From NCBI GenBank assembly GCA_963678705.1, contig OY783208.1:62001-126000 (forward strand): 64,000 nt of DNA, written 5' to 3'. Each line of letters starts with the position of its first letter. Positions within the stretch are counted from its first letter, which is position 1. Position numbers and translations under genes: made by a program. The DNA is from Panorpa germanica. Lineage: Eukaryota > Arthropoda > Insecta > Mecoptera > Panorpidae. The notes beneath the pieces were generated by a model. The model did no database searches. It was given only the letters and a program-made list of their open reading frames with translations, and was not told where the DNA came from. Shown one piece after another: positions 23,901 through 34,960 of the stretch.

Positions 23901-26787
23901 TTACTATGTTGATAATAGAATGACAAGCATCGGTACAGTGTGGATCAAAAGATCACTCGTTTTAAATATCACATTTTTATGTGTATATAAAATATATATA
24001 TTGTATATATAACACAAAAAGTATTTAGTTAGTGACTTAACGAGTGACGTATTTAACAAGTGACATTACTAAACTCTCTGATGTAGGTACAATTATATTA
24101 CTACATCCCTACAGGTTATATTTCTGTACTGATTCTAATAATAATTATTATACAACTTGCAACCACTCTGTATACTTTGAAAGTATCTCTTTTAAATGTA
24201 TACACAAATAAGTACAAAGCAACGCAGCGTTGTGTTTCACTTGTTACAAGTTCAAACTTGTTTATTCAATGGAAAGTGGAAGGGGAACACTTCAGGGTTT
24301 TGTAACCTATCTTCCGTGAGATATAAGTTTTATTTAATTATAAAATTCGCTTTATAGGTTTATACGTTACATCTTTTAATCGGTAGTTTCTTCTGTATAA
24401 ATATCTGTTTTACTTAACCTGTCAACAACATCTCTAACACCTCTTTTTCGCGGCGGAAATATAATTTTTTCGCAGCGGAAATATTTTTTTCATCAGATAC
24501 GTTGCTTAGTGTATTTATTTAAAGTCAGCTACAAATCTAACGCACTTAATATTTTTATATGTAAGCACCTTGCTTTAAGGTTGCACACCACTGTTGTTAG
24601 TGAACCGTCTCCCCTCCAGTCACCTCGTAAAACAAATATTTTCATTGTATGTTTAGCATAGCTACGTACTAGACAGTTCGGTGTGCGGGGGGTGCGGAGA
24701 GGTGTTGTTGCTTGCACTCTGTCAGCTGTTCAGTGTCAAGATTGCCCATCTCTTTCTGTTACATAACATTTTAAATATTGTTTTCTCTTTTTATTTAAAT
24801 GTTAAATAATAGTTTGTATGCATATTAAAATTACGACACACAGAAATTGTTGATTAATTATTAATTAATTAAATCGATATTTCCAGATTATTAGATAAAT
24901 GGCCCAATACATACGCCTACACAAAAGCAATCGCCGAGGATATGGTTCGTCAAATAGGAGCCGGACTTCCGATTGCCGTCTTCCGGCCAGCAATAGGTAA
25001 TTTAAACGCCTGCAATATGTGCAATACTTTCAACACCAACTGATATGTTTTTTTCTTTCAGTGATTTCGACATACAGAGAGCCTGTAGTGGGTTGGATAG
25101 ACAACCTTTACGGGCCTACAGGGGTGGCTGCAGGAGTGGGCTCGGGGCTAATCAGGACCCTCCAGGTTAACGTGGACGCCGTTGGTAACATGGTGCCTGT
25201 AGATATGTGTGTCAATGCCATAATCGCCAGCGCTTGGGATGCCGCAGAAAGATCACAAAAACAAAAGTAATATGTTTGCACTGTCTTTGAATCAGGGTTA
25301 TCATTCTTATACCTAATTTATACATACGTTTCTCCTAGTAAAATTGATTCTAATAACGGTAATACATATTTTCTTAATACGACTATTTAAAATACAGTCC
25401 GGGGGAGTTCACCTTTACTCCCCCGGGCTGTATTTAAAACTGTACACCCCCTCATATCTTAAAATGCACCTTGATTTAATACGGATATTTAAAATACAGC
25501 CCGGGGAGTACACAATTACTCCCCCCGGGCTGTATTTTAAGTTTTATGCAATCACATCCTAAAATACAGCTCGGGGGAGTACACAATTACTCCCCCGGGC
25601 TGTATTTTAAATTTTATCCAATCATTTCCTAAAATACAACTTCTTAAAATACAGTCTGGGGAAGTAAACCTGTTACTGGGAGTAAATTCCATACTCCACC
25701 GGGCTGTATTTAAAATTTTATGCAATCATATCTTAAAATACAACTACTTAAAATACAGCCCGAGGGGAGTAAAAGTGTACTCCCCCGAGCTGTATTTTAA
25801 ATTTTATGAAATCACATTCTAAAATACAGCCCAGGGAAGTACACTTTTACTCTCTCCGGGTTGTATTTGAAACTGTATCTCATTATACCATATAATACAC
25901 ATTATTCAAATACGACTTTTTTAAATACAACCCGGGGGAGTACATCTTTACTCTGTTGTGTTACTGTAACAAGTTCTTCTTCTTCCTTCCAGGGTGTACA
26001 TTGACGACTCGGAGAAGATCGTCGTCTACAATTACGTCTCAGACCCCGAGAATTCGGTCACGTGGCTGGACTACATGAATAAGATCATTAAATACGGCAT
26101 AAATTACCCGACACAAAAGGCAATTTGGTATCTCAGCTTCAGAATGTACCAGAACAGGTTTGCCAACCTAATCGCGATTTACTTGCTACATTTACTGCCT
26201 GCTATGCTTATTGACTCAGTTTGCGTTTGTGTTGGAAAGAAACCAAAGTAAGTTTGTGACGTGTTTTTAACTTTTATTTAACACTCATATATCTGTCTCA
26301 TTCACTCTCATACAGCGTATGCATAAGTGGTTCTCGCTTACTCAATAGTACATGTTAATTGTTTAGGCTTATCGACGCTTACAAAAAGGTGCATAAATTC
26401 TCAGCCGTTATTGAATACTTCTCAACAAGAAATTGGACATTCCGAAATGACAATGTCCGAGAACTATGGAATAAATTGGGCAAGGAGGATCAGGATATCT
26501 TCTTCTTCGATATGCGGCAACTAGATTGGGATGATTATTTCAGGGAGTACTATAAAGGACTCCGCAGATATTTACTGAAAGATCCTGATTCAACTTTAAC
26601 AGAATCAAGGATTAAATGGAACAGGTGAGCAAAGTCGAAAGCAACCAAAAGTAGCTCACTAATACCTCAACGTTTACATGTTTTTATTTCTTGCAGATTA
26701 TATTGGGCGCATCAGATGCTAAAGGGGTTTCTAATTTTTATATTTTTGCGTCTACTTTGGTTAATATTTTCCAAAATGTTTATCTAG
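14964..26787 (+). CDS. Fatty acyl-CoA reductase, complete (FAR-2; 9 exons, 511 aa)
   Basis: Reduces fatty acyl-CoA to fatty alcohol using NADPH, by family. Exons: 14964-15072, 21830-21942, 22289-22411, 23044-23315, 24887-24996, 25062-25266, 25993-26247, 26367-26624, 26697-26787; they total 1536 nt and stay in frame. The Rossmann motif TGGTGFLG is at residues 28-35. VSTAYANC comes before the catalytic YAYTK (Y215, K219). The conserved PVVGWIDNLYGP follows, then the FAR_C sterile domain (about 360-460; IDAYKKVHKF, NVRELWNKL) and a hydrophobic C-terminal anchor (FLIFIFLRLLWLIF). The start is the first ATG, in a CAAAATGG context. Exons 3+4 total 395 nt, exactly as exons 4+5 of FAR-4/5, but split elsewhere. 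Intron 1 (6757 bp) holds a huge inverted satellite. The subfamily and substrate chain length cannot be read from sequence. Confidence 0.95.
15160..18255 (+). repeat. Satellite array, forward arm, ~147-bp monomers (about 20)
   Basis: Tandem monomers in FAR-2 intron 1. Spacing of the ATTCATGGAC motif is 146-147 bp (15481, 15628, 15775, 15922, 16068...). Each monomer holds TTGATGCAGTTATATTCATT and GACGAACTGC. Two variants are seen: one with TTTGAAATATCTTAATTATT and ATAAGGGTTTC (flanks), the other with TTTTAATATCTTAAATATTT and ATAGGGGGTTC (mainly 16150-17720). Highly AT-rich, no coding capacity. Confidence 0.97.
18256..18285. repeat. Inversion point of the FAR-2 intron satellite
   Basis: Between the forward array, which ends in TTATAAGGGGTTCC, and the reversed array, which begins TTTTTAGAAACCCTTATAAA, lies only a short unique spacer (TTATCGCGTCCATGCA). 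The two arms are thus almost head-to-head, with a loop of under about 30 nt. Confidence 0.9.
18286..21795 (-). repeat. Satellite array, reversed arm, ~147-bp monomers (about 24)
   Basis: Reverse complement of the forward monomers (AACTGCATCAAAAAATATTA; TCCATGAATTTTTAGAAACC). Two variants alternate: CAAAATAGTTGAGATATTTT and CAAGATAATTAAGATATTTC. Private variants recur 736 bp apart (GCAGTTCGCCTTC near 19515 and near 20251), about five monomers, suggesting a higher-order repeat. The outermost monomer (21640-21790) is the most mutated and ends just before the exon 2 acceptor. Confidence 0.95.
22144..22220. mobile_element. Tiny hairpin MITE in FAR-2 intron 2
   Basis: A 77-bp inverted repeat: TTCAGGCG...CCATAAATTGAAA pairs with TTTCAATAATTTATGG...CGCCTGAA. 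It lies between exons 2 and 3 (intron 21943-22288) and carries no coding sequence. Confidence 0.7.
22412..23043. other. FAR-2 intron 3, no recognised content
   Basis: AT-rich intron between a GAG|GTAAAC donor and a TTTCTTCAG acceptor. No repeat or gene recognised. Confidence 0.5.
23330..23545 (-). mobile_element. MITE family A, copy 4 (internal fragment)
   Basis: An internal piece of family A in FAR-2 intron 4, reverse orientation, with ATTGTAGTTTTAGCGCTAGA, GTTTTGTAGCTGTTGGTAGT and AACCCTGTTACGGCAGACAT. Neither terminal repeat is present. It carries the same TGTGTATCTAGTACG-type internal variant as the copies at 31240-31487 and 36003-36501, so these three form a subfamily. Confidence 0.75.
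23546..24886. other. Rest of FAR-2 intron 4
   Basis: No exon seen between exons 4 and 5. A short palindromic run around GTAAGAGAGAG/CTCTCTTGTG is visible near 23590-23660. The minus-strand open frame 24529-24717 is not supported. Confidence 0.45.
25386..25955. repeat. Tandem array of short perfect hairpins in FAR-2 intron 6
   Basis: Six to seven inverted-repeat units follow one another: each has AAAATACAGCCCGGGG(G)AGT, a short spacer, then ACTCCCCCGGGCTGTATTTT. Units lie at about 25392-25436, 25494-25540, 25561-25611, 25646-25711, 25753-25802, 25820-25870 and a partial one at 25920-25955, separated by AAATTTTATGCAATCA-like linkers. Arms are GC-rich at the core and AT-rich outside. Diverged single arms occur at 27880-27895 and 29165-29195. 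Confidence 0.9.
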
Positions 26788-27304
26788 TGCCATAAAGAAC
26801 AAGACTATATTATTTATTTATAAGAAATTTTTAATTATCATTTTACGCCTGCGGTATATGCATACATCAAGCTGTAGAATGTAGCAATTATATAAAATTT
26901 ACTCACAAAGAATAAGAAAACTATTGTATATATGTAGAATTTAACTACAGTTTAAAGAATGGCTAAAAATGAGTTATGAAAGTTGATAATTATAAATTTC
27001 TTATGTTATTATTAAATTAAAAAAGAAATCCAGTTATTTTTCGTTGTGTAAATGCCCAAGTAGGTGGAAATATTATTGAATTATAATCGTGTATTTTGTA
27101 AATATATATATATATTTTTTATTGTTATTTTTATTAAAAGGGAATACGTTTATTAAAAATAAATTTGTTAAATTTAATATTGATGTTGTTTTATTAATAT
27201 TATTAATTTATTACACAACAAAGTGTAAATAATAATAATTCAATATAAATTAGAATCAAAATTATTGTTAAATAAATTTATTATAATTATTTTTCTTTAA
27301 ATAT
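26788..27304. other. FAR-2 3' flank
   Basis: AT-rich 3' region with several possible AATAAA signals (for example 27158-27163) and a TA microsatellite near 27105-27118. No gene. Confidence 0.5.
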
Positions 27305-27790
27305 TTACGCATCGTGTTTTGTTTATCTTTAGCCACCTGCACCGAGGTCAATGACCGGTAAGTCATCACAAATTCTGTTCATTATTTTGCGATGTTTCAT
27401 TTTAGAGAATAATTATTACAATGTGTTAGAGCAGTGCATAAGATTTTTATATGTAACAGAAAGAGAGGGAAAAATTGTTTTAAAAATATTTCTAAAGTAA
27501 ACAATTGAATTTAGTGTTAGGGTTTTGCAGGTGGATGTGTTACAGATAAAGACGAGCTTGAGACACTTTGTTCAACTGCCTGTTGAAGGAAAGAGATGGA
27601 TATAGTTTCCAGATCAATCTAACAAAATATTTGAATTTGAAATAAATATTTGATTCGTTTGCAAGTTGGAACGTGCTGGTGTGTGGGTGGTGGGTGGACG
27701 CTGATAGTGTGGAGGGGGGTGAGGCACTTGTATCAGATTCTTTTATAGACATACAGGCGCCAAATTTAAAATCAAAATTAATATAACACA
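27305..27790 (+). repeat. Repeat family D, copy 1
   Basis: About 485 bp, repeated at 30008-30450 and 32450-32760. Shared blocks include GATCAATGACC/GGTCAATGACC, TAAGTCATCACAA, GATGTTTCATTTTAGAGA, CAGGTGGATGTGTTA, GACGAGCTTGAGACACTTTG and TTGGAACGTGCTGGTGTGTG. No coding frame is preserved. The mobile-element class is unknown. Confidence 0.75.
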
Positions 27791-27834
27791 AGATTTAAAA
27801 GTACGTATAATTGAATTGCAACTCGGGCTTCTTA

Positions 27835-28240
27835 ATATTATATTTGAGTGGTGAAATATATTTGAAATAATAAATTTCATGGTCTGTATTTTAAATAGAC
27901 ATACTAACTTTACTTTAAATATATTAAAAGAAGTTGTAGCTCAATTTATAAATATCATTGAACCTAAACACACTGCAACCAAGCTACACAACACATTTGC
28001 ATCGTAAATATCTTAAAAAATACTAAACTAAAGTTTTTAAATTTCCCGCACTTCTTTGAGCAATGTGTCTTGCACATAATTAACCAATTATCATTTATTT
28101 GATTGATCTAATTACAGTTATATGAGTTATATACTCATGAAGCTTATGAGTTTGACAGATGTATATAGACAAGGTTCAAACCAAAAGCAAAGACACAAAC
28201 TTATTGAATTAATTATGGTGATATAATAATTAGTAATTAA
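27835..28240 (+). repeat. Duplicated segment, copy 1 (partner 29165-29480)
   Basis: Matches 29165-29480 over most of its length: GTCTGTATTTTAAATAG, CACAACACATTTGCATCGTA, AATTTCCCGC, GTGTCTTG(C/T)ACATAATTAA and GTTCAAACCAAAAGCAAAGA. Together with the flanking family D copies this indicates local segmental duplication. Confidence 0.7.
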
Positions 28241-28920
28241 AAAAACATTGTATAATATTTATTTGTAAAAACATGCTTAAAATAAGTAATATCTAACCTT
28301 ATCTGGAGACAGTTTGCTATTTCCCGATAGATGACAGTCACTATTCGTGCTTTAAATGTCACTGCACATTTAGAGTTAGTAATTATTAAAAAAGCACTTA
28401 TTGAATTAATTAATTGTTTCTAATTGTTTGTTAATTAATAATTGATTACATCGTCACATATTTCACTGCTCATTGCACACATTTATTAACTTTTAAAGTA
28501 CAAACATTTCACACACAATGTCAATGTCATTTGACAGTCGGACAAATCACATTTACACTCACAAATGAATGTGATGAAGGCCAGATAATTAATTAAAATT
28601 AAACTTAAGATACTTAATGACAAATACAACCACTTTTTGAAATTTGCAAATCACTTTTATTAACACAAAATAATACTAGAAAATTCTGACATCAACACCA
28701 GTTGAGTTTAATATCTGAACTCAAAATGGCCGCCAGTGGTACCAACTTAACGAAATTGTAAATACAGTATTGCCACTACTAAATTAATAGTGTACTTCTT
28801 CTTCTTCTTCTTTAGACATCGATGTAATGATACATTCTTATTTCCCATAAACATTTCCTTGAGGAGACATTTGTATTAAAGTAATATGTATTAGCAGTCA
28901 TATTAACCAAGGCCTACCGT
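28241..28920. other. Gene-free DNA
   Basis: AT-rich. A CTTCTT microsatellite (about 28796-28813) is the only feature noticed. Confidence 0.4.
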
Positions 28921-28924
28921 TACA

Positions 28925-29105
28925 GAAAATTGTGACTAGATACAAGTGTAATTGTCTAGTGACAGTTGAATTATGTGAAAGTCAATTGTGACTGGATACA
29001 ATTAAGTTTTACAAAAGGAAATTATGACTAGATACATTTGATTTTAATAAAAACCAATCGTGACTGGATACATTTGTTTTGTCTGAATGCAATTGTAACT
29101 ATAAA
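28925..29105 (+). repeat. GACTAGATACA minisatellite, block 1
   Basis: Four to five imperfect units of about 40-50 bp built on (T/C)GTGACT(A/G)GATACA(A/T)TTG with an AAAAGGAAATTATGAC-like linker. A second block of three units is at 29900-30006. Confidence 0.75.
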
Positions 29106-29164
29106 AAATATTTATGAAGTAAGCAATTGTAAAAATATATATTTTTTAAATATATTAATTTAAC

Positions 29165-29690
29165 ACCGTACTCCATCGGTCTGTATTTTAAATAGTCATA
29201 TTAAATTTACTTTAAATATATTAAGACAAGTTGTAGTTCAATTTATAATTATCACTGCAACCTTACACAACACATTTGCATCGTAAATATCTTAAAAAAT
29301 ACTAAATAAGTGTTTTTAAATTTCCCGCATTTCTTTGATCATTGTGTCTTGTACATAATTAATGAATTATCATTTATTGGAAAGATTTAACTTTAGTATT
29401 ATGAGTTATATATAGTGGAGGTTCAAACCAAAAGCAAAGACACATACTTCTTGAATTAATTACAAAATAATTAGCAGCACGTATATATTTGAATATTAAC
29501 AAAATATTTGTTTCGTTTACAAGTTGGAACGTGCTGGTGTGTGGGTGGATGCTGATAGTGTGTAAAGGGGGTGGGGTACGGAAGACATACAGGCGCCAAA
29601 TTCAAATTCAAAATCAATGTAATACAAAATTTAAAAGTGCTATTCAAATATTATATTTGAGTGGTGAAATAAATTTGAAATAATAAATTT
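29165..29690 (+). repeat. Duplicated segment, copy 2, plus partial family D
   Basis: The first part repeats 27885-28240. From about 29490 it continues with the GTTTACAAGTTGGAACGTGC block of family D and the ACATACAGGCGCCAAATTC block, skipping the 5' half of that repeat. Confidence 0.65.
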
Positions 29691-29744
29691 CATGGCTTTG
29701 CCATTGTCACACATTTCGGACACCCAGCCTCCTGTTGTGACGTC

Positions 29745-29885
29745 ATATATAAATATATTTATTTAACGTCGGCCTATTTCCAATGCTGAGTCCTATCACT
29801 GACGACCTCCTACTATTGTTTGTAGTTTTTATAGTGTCGTGGCCTCGTATATGTGAACTATACTACTGCCTAATAAGTTTACGAC
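29745..29885 (-). mobile_element. tRNA-SINE fragment (3' body only)
   Basis: TTTATTTAACGTCGGCCTAT, GCTGAGTCCTATCACTGACG and CTGCCTAATAAGTTTACGA match the body of the SINE at 51056-51327. The tRNA-related head is absent. Confidence 0.75.
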
Positions 29886-29899
29886 CATTACAACCAAGT

Positions 29900-30006
29900 T
29901 TTCCAAAAGGCAATTATGACTAGATACAATTGATTTATCAAAAAGGCAAGTATGACTAGATACAATTGATTTGAATAAAAGCAAATCGTGACTAGATACA
30001 TTTGAT
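29900..30006 (+). repeat. GACTAGATACA minisatellite, block 2
   Basis: Three units of AAAAGGCAA(T/G)TATGACTAG followed by ATACAATTGATTT, more regular than block 1 at 28925-29105. Confidence 0.75.
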
Positions 30007-30007
30007 C

Positions 30008-30450
30008 CAACGCATCGTGCTTTGTTTATGTTCGCACACCTGCACTGAGATCAATGACCGATAAGTCATCACAAGTTCTGTTCATTATTTTGCGATGTTT
30101 CATTTTAGAGAAAAATTATTACAATGTGTTAGAGCAGTGCATCAGATTTTTATATGTAACAGAAAGAGAGGGAAAAATTATTTTAAAAATATTTTTAAAG
30201 TAAATAATTGAATTTAGCGCTGGGGTTATGCAGGTGGATGTGTTAGAGATAAAGACGAGCTTGAGACACTTTGTTCAACTGCCTGTTGAAGGAAAGAGAT
30301 GGATATAGTTTCCAGATCAATCTAACAAAATATTTGAATTTGAAATAAATATTTGATTCGTTTACAAGTTGGAACGTGCTAGTGTGTGGGTGGTGGGGGG
30401 ATGAGGTACTGAAGACATACAGGCGCCAAATTCAAAATCAAAATAAACTC
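30008..30450 (+). repeat. Repeat family D, copy 2
   Basis: Second long copy of the 27305-27790 repeat, very close in sequence, ending at the shared ACATACAGGCGCCAAATTCA block. Confidence 0.75.
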
Positions 30451-31221
30451 CAACTCGAACTCCAGTTATGTAAATCTAACTTGGAATTTTCAAGTTCAAA
30501 AAGATTATAAATGTCTTATTAATTTTTAATTATTGTCTTGTCAGGTTCTTAAGCACGATTTGTGGAAGAGGGGGGAGAGGAGGCGGGGGACACTAGAGCA
30601 GGTTATATCAGCTGTTAATGTGATATATGTTGCTCGAATATTTTGTGACAACGCTTTAGAAAATAAATCATAGCTCCGTTAATTTTATAGCTAGAGACTT
30701 CCGGTTTGGCTTAAAATTTTCTTAAAAGTTCACGCTATAATATTTATATAAGTGCTAATATCGCGTACTTCCTTAAACGGCAATATTTCTTGTTTTATTG
30801 ATGACTTATAAGTGGTATGACGTATACCCTTAATTATCCTTTTTATATGCACCATATCAATGCTACCAGACAGTGTATGAGTTCAATGCATTACCAACAT
30901 AAAAATACAAAATATTTTTACTATAAAATTCTCACGATGCATGTTATAATGACGCAGTTGTTTAATACAATCAAATTGTTTTGGTTTTTACAATTAATTT
31001 TTTTTATATATATATTAGTATTATGTTTTTGTTTGAAGTTTGACCCGATATAACAAAAATTTGCATTTGTTGTTTATGTTAAGTACAATGACGCATTAAG
31101 TGCGACCTGCACTTGCATTTATGCAGATGCAGTGGCGAATTCAGCCGACTGGAAGAAGACTATTTCAAATTTGCTATGTTGCTATCTCTTTTATACAACA
31201 CAGCGTGAAAGAGATAGCATA
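30451..31221. other. Gene-free DNA
   Basis: No gene. A purine-rich GGAAGAGGGGGGAGAGGAGG stretch lies at about 30561-30580. The open frames at 30817-31053 and 31100-31297 lack recognisable content, and the latter runs into family A sequence. Confidence 0.4.
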
Positions 31222-31487
31222 TTCAAGACATTATTTACAGCTATTTCAAGGAACAATAAAGTTTCAATATTATGTCTGCCTTAGCAGGGTTAAATAAAAT
31301 AAAAACTTATTATTCTTTGCGTACTAGATACACAGGACTACCAACAGCTACAAAACATGTTACGTCATAAATACGGCCGACCATTTCTAGCGCTAAAACT
31401 ACAATTCAAACTTTTAATTGCTATATCTCCGTCAACATTTAGATATTTAATAAAATAGACACGCCAATACACATTTATTAACATCAA
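31222..31487 (+). mobile_element. MITE family A, copy 5 (internal fragment)
   Basis: Contains TTATTTACAGCTATTTCAAG through TATTAACATCAA; both termini are missing. It carries the CGTACTAGATACACAGGACT internal variant. Confidence 0.75.
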
Positions 31488-32449
31488 GTAACAAAAGGAC
31501 TGATTTTTTGCGCCTATTTTAGAACGTGTTTTAAAATAATACTTTTATTTTTATTTAGTGCCTGTTTAAAAGAAGCTGAATAATTCGTAGCCTGCCGGAA
31601 ATATCTCCGACAGTTCATAAATATTTATCGCCGTGTCAGAATACATTTTTATTTTAATTAGAAAAAGATATTTTGAAGGTCGTAAAATTATGCGCATATT
31701 AGAAACATTGTTAAATGAATGGAGGGCTTTTAACGCTCTACAACTTTTATTTAAACATTTTTTTGATAAATTAAATAGTTTATAATATATAACGGTTTCT
31801 AGCCACCATTTTCGTATTAATAGTCGTATTAATTAACTTTTGCAAGAATCTATGTATTTTAAATATATCACTTGCAACTTCTATTACAAGATTCTTTAGC
31901 TAATAACTTAAGTATACTTATAAAATAAGTACATAGACTTCAACAATTTCCGTGAATTGAAGCCCTCCGGCATATTGAACTTGGCCCCCAAGTATCTTCA
32001 CTTTGTAAAACATGACGAAACAATTTTTGACTGACGTAACTTTTTGATAAATATGTAAATATAAGAGCTCTCGATATTTTATCGCTGTCTCTGTTTATTC
32101 AATGTGTTTATATATAGCGTTGTCTCTGTCTTTTACTTCGATGGTAATTGCATGATTTTTAGAATTTTTTTGTGAAGAAACTATTTGATTAATTTAATTG
32201 AAATTGACAGGGTGTTTGTACTATACATTAATCTTTCCTGTGGATTTTTTTCATTGCCAAAGGTTGGTTAATTATCGTTTTATAATTAAAAACGTGAAGG
32301 AAAGAAATTTTAACGTGGGGTGGAAGATAGATGCCTGTTAATTAAATTTATTACAATTAATCATCTTTAAATATTTTGATCGTGCAACAATGTAAATTTA
32401 TAAAAACATTACTTTAATTTTAACTATGTAAATATGGCAACAACGCATC
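31488..32449. other. Gene-free AT-rich DNA
   Basis: No exon seen. A TATATATAGCG...GTCTCTGTC stretch (about 32110-32130) resembles the FAR-2 upstream region, suggesting that stretch is repetitive. Confidence 0.4.
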
Positions 32450-32760
32450 GTGATTTGTTCGCACACCTGCACCGAGATCAATGACCGATAAGTCATCACA
32501 AGTTCTGTTCATATTTTTCAATGTTTCATTTTAGAGAAAAATTATTACAATGTGTTAGAGCAGTGCGTAAGATTTTTATGTGTAACAGAAAGAGAGAGCA
32601 AAATTATTTTAAAAATATTTCTAAAGTAAACAATTGGATTTAGTGGTAGGGTTATACAGGTGGATGTGTTAGAGATAAAGACGAGCTTGAGACACTTTGT
32701 TCAACTGCCTGTTGAAGAAACGAGATGGATATAGTTTCTAAATCAATCTAACAAATAGAT
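32450..32760 (+). repeat. Repeat family D, copy 3 (3'-truncated)
   Basis: Matches the first ~310 bp of family D and stops after TTCTAAATCAATCTAACAAA. Confidence 0.75.
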
Positions 32761-34039
32761 TTTATGATGTGTTTATTTTTTAATTATTCGTCTAGATAAT
32801 AAAATGTATTTATCGAAAAGTTGAACATATAAAAATACTGCATTATTTACGCAATGTTTAACTTTTTAAAAAGTGTCATAAAATTTAAGGTTATGTTTTC
32901 AAACTTTGAACGAATTAAATATTGAACACAGTTTAAAATTTATTTATTAATTTATCCGATGAATGATTTATAAATTTCATTGTCTCTGCGTGACCAGCCA
33001 AATTATAAGTAGCAAAAAAAACTGATAAAAACAAATACTTCAAGTTCATGAGTTTAGAAAATTAGCACTGGTGAAATAAATGGCCGCTAATTATTGAGCC
33101 AACCTGGAGAACCTGGAGGATGTAGCCTAGGCACCAGGATATAACCTCAAAAATAGTATTAGTAGATTAAAAGTGTGCGAGAGAGAAAGGTATATGTTCG
33201 TATTTGTTCTCTATGCGCATGCGTCAAAAATACAAAATTTAAATTCAAATTAAAAAATAATATGAATTTTTGAAGAATATTTATTTTAGTAAAAGTAGGT
33301 GACAATGGTTTGTGTTATATTTTGACACTGGGGACACAACTGTCTTAAGATAATTTAATTTTTTATGCCGCAGAAAAATAGTACTGTACATTTTAGGACG
33401 CCTTCGTTCGGCCGCCATCTTGAAAATAATGATGTAGTCAGTTTTCTTCGTTTATTTCAGAAACTATAGCTCCCACAAAAATTTTGTAAAGAGCTTTTCT
33501 GTAGATAATAACATTACCTACAACTTTTATTAATAACTTTTTTTTATAACTTTTATAATAAAGAAGTTATAAGCAAAAATATATACATACTGTTCGAGTT
33601 AATTGAAAAATTCACTTTTTAAATAGCAATATCTCGATAACGACGTGGTCAATAATGTTCATTTTTCTTTATGTGGTCTGTGACTACGATTTTTATAACA
33701 TATCAAATTTTCATGAAGTTCCTGCTTTACGTTTGGAATTTAAACCAACAAATGTGTATTCTCCATAAGAGCCCGTGTTCTAATTACTCAATTTTGATTT
33801 CTATGATTAGTATTTAATCAGACACATTTCTAAATCGGTTGCGGCTACACCACTGCGTGCCCAGGTCTATTCTACATATATACAAGTTCATTTAAGGATC
33901 CGCGTTCACAACTCGTACAGATTTAACCGAATTAACGACAAAGGAAAGAGCAAAGTCAACGTATAGTGGATTCATTGAAACGAATTAAATCAGTGTGTGA
34001 AAGTGAGTCATCTTTGTCAGTGTTGTTTGCTATAAGGTA
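32761..34039. other. Gene-free DNA
   Basis: No exon seen. 33612-33650 shares TTTAAATAGCAATATCTCG with 13570-13600. Confidence 0.4.
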
Positions 34040-34385
34040 AATTTATTAAAAATTAACAGTTCGTTCAAAAATATGCTAATAATTCTATATCCGCCTTTTT
34101 ATGATTTTGAATATCAAAAAGTTAACGGAAAAGAAGCTATCAAATTAGAATTCTGGTTTTACCGTTTTTATTTTAGTCATATTTTTGACATCATTGTTTG
34201 TTGAATAATAATTAATCGATTTTATTTAGCATTCGTAATAACTTAGCTTTATCAGTTGCTCGAGATAGCTGTATTAAACTTTAATTTGTGTTGTGAACAA
34301 TATCTTATATTCTAGAAATGTATATTACATATACTGATAAAGTTAGCTATCAGGATCTCAAATGTGATTTGTTTTAAACAGTCGC
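34040..34385 (+). repeat. Family C-related degraded transposon fragment
   Basis: Closely similar to 5690-6030: AATTAACAGTTCGTTCAAAA, GAATATCAAAAAGTTAACGG, TTAGAATTCTGGTTTTACCG and TCTAGAAATGTATATTACAT. Confidence 0.7.
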
Positions 34386-34405
34386 AATGTTATTGAAGAT
34401 ATATT

Positions 34406-34960
34406 CAATGGGCTAGTGTCCTATGTCTTAATTTCTATAAAAGTGTACTACATATTGATAAAGTGGGTTACTAGAACTCCTTATATGTTAGGAGATATTA
34501 ACAATTAAAAAAGTCTTTAATTATTAAAGGGATTCAACGTTGTACACATTCCAAATGCATGTGACATCACAATCGCTGCCAACCTTACAGCTCATAAATC
34601 TCTGCTATATGTATTTATATATCAAAATATCAAATATTATTTACAGCTATTTCAAGGAACAATCAAATTTCAATATTATGTCTGCCTTAGCAGGGTTAAA
34701 TAAAATAAAAACTTATTATTCTTTGACTTGACTTGATTATTTGACTACCAACAGCTACAAAACATTACCACAGCACTGACCTACTCAACAAATAACTGAC
34801 GTTAAAATGCATCTAGCGCTAAAACTACAATTCAAACTTTTAATTGCTATATCTCCGTCAACATTTAGATATTTAATAAAAACGACAATACACATTTATT
34901 AACATCAATTTCAATCAACAATTGAAAAATCGACCACTAAAAAATGAGGACACAAGCCCG
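34406..34960 (+). mobile_element. MITE family A, copy 6
   Basis: Near full-length: ATGGGCTAGTGTCC at the left to GGACACAAGCCCGT at the right, one substitution in each terminus. Confidence 0.85.
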
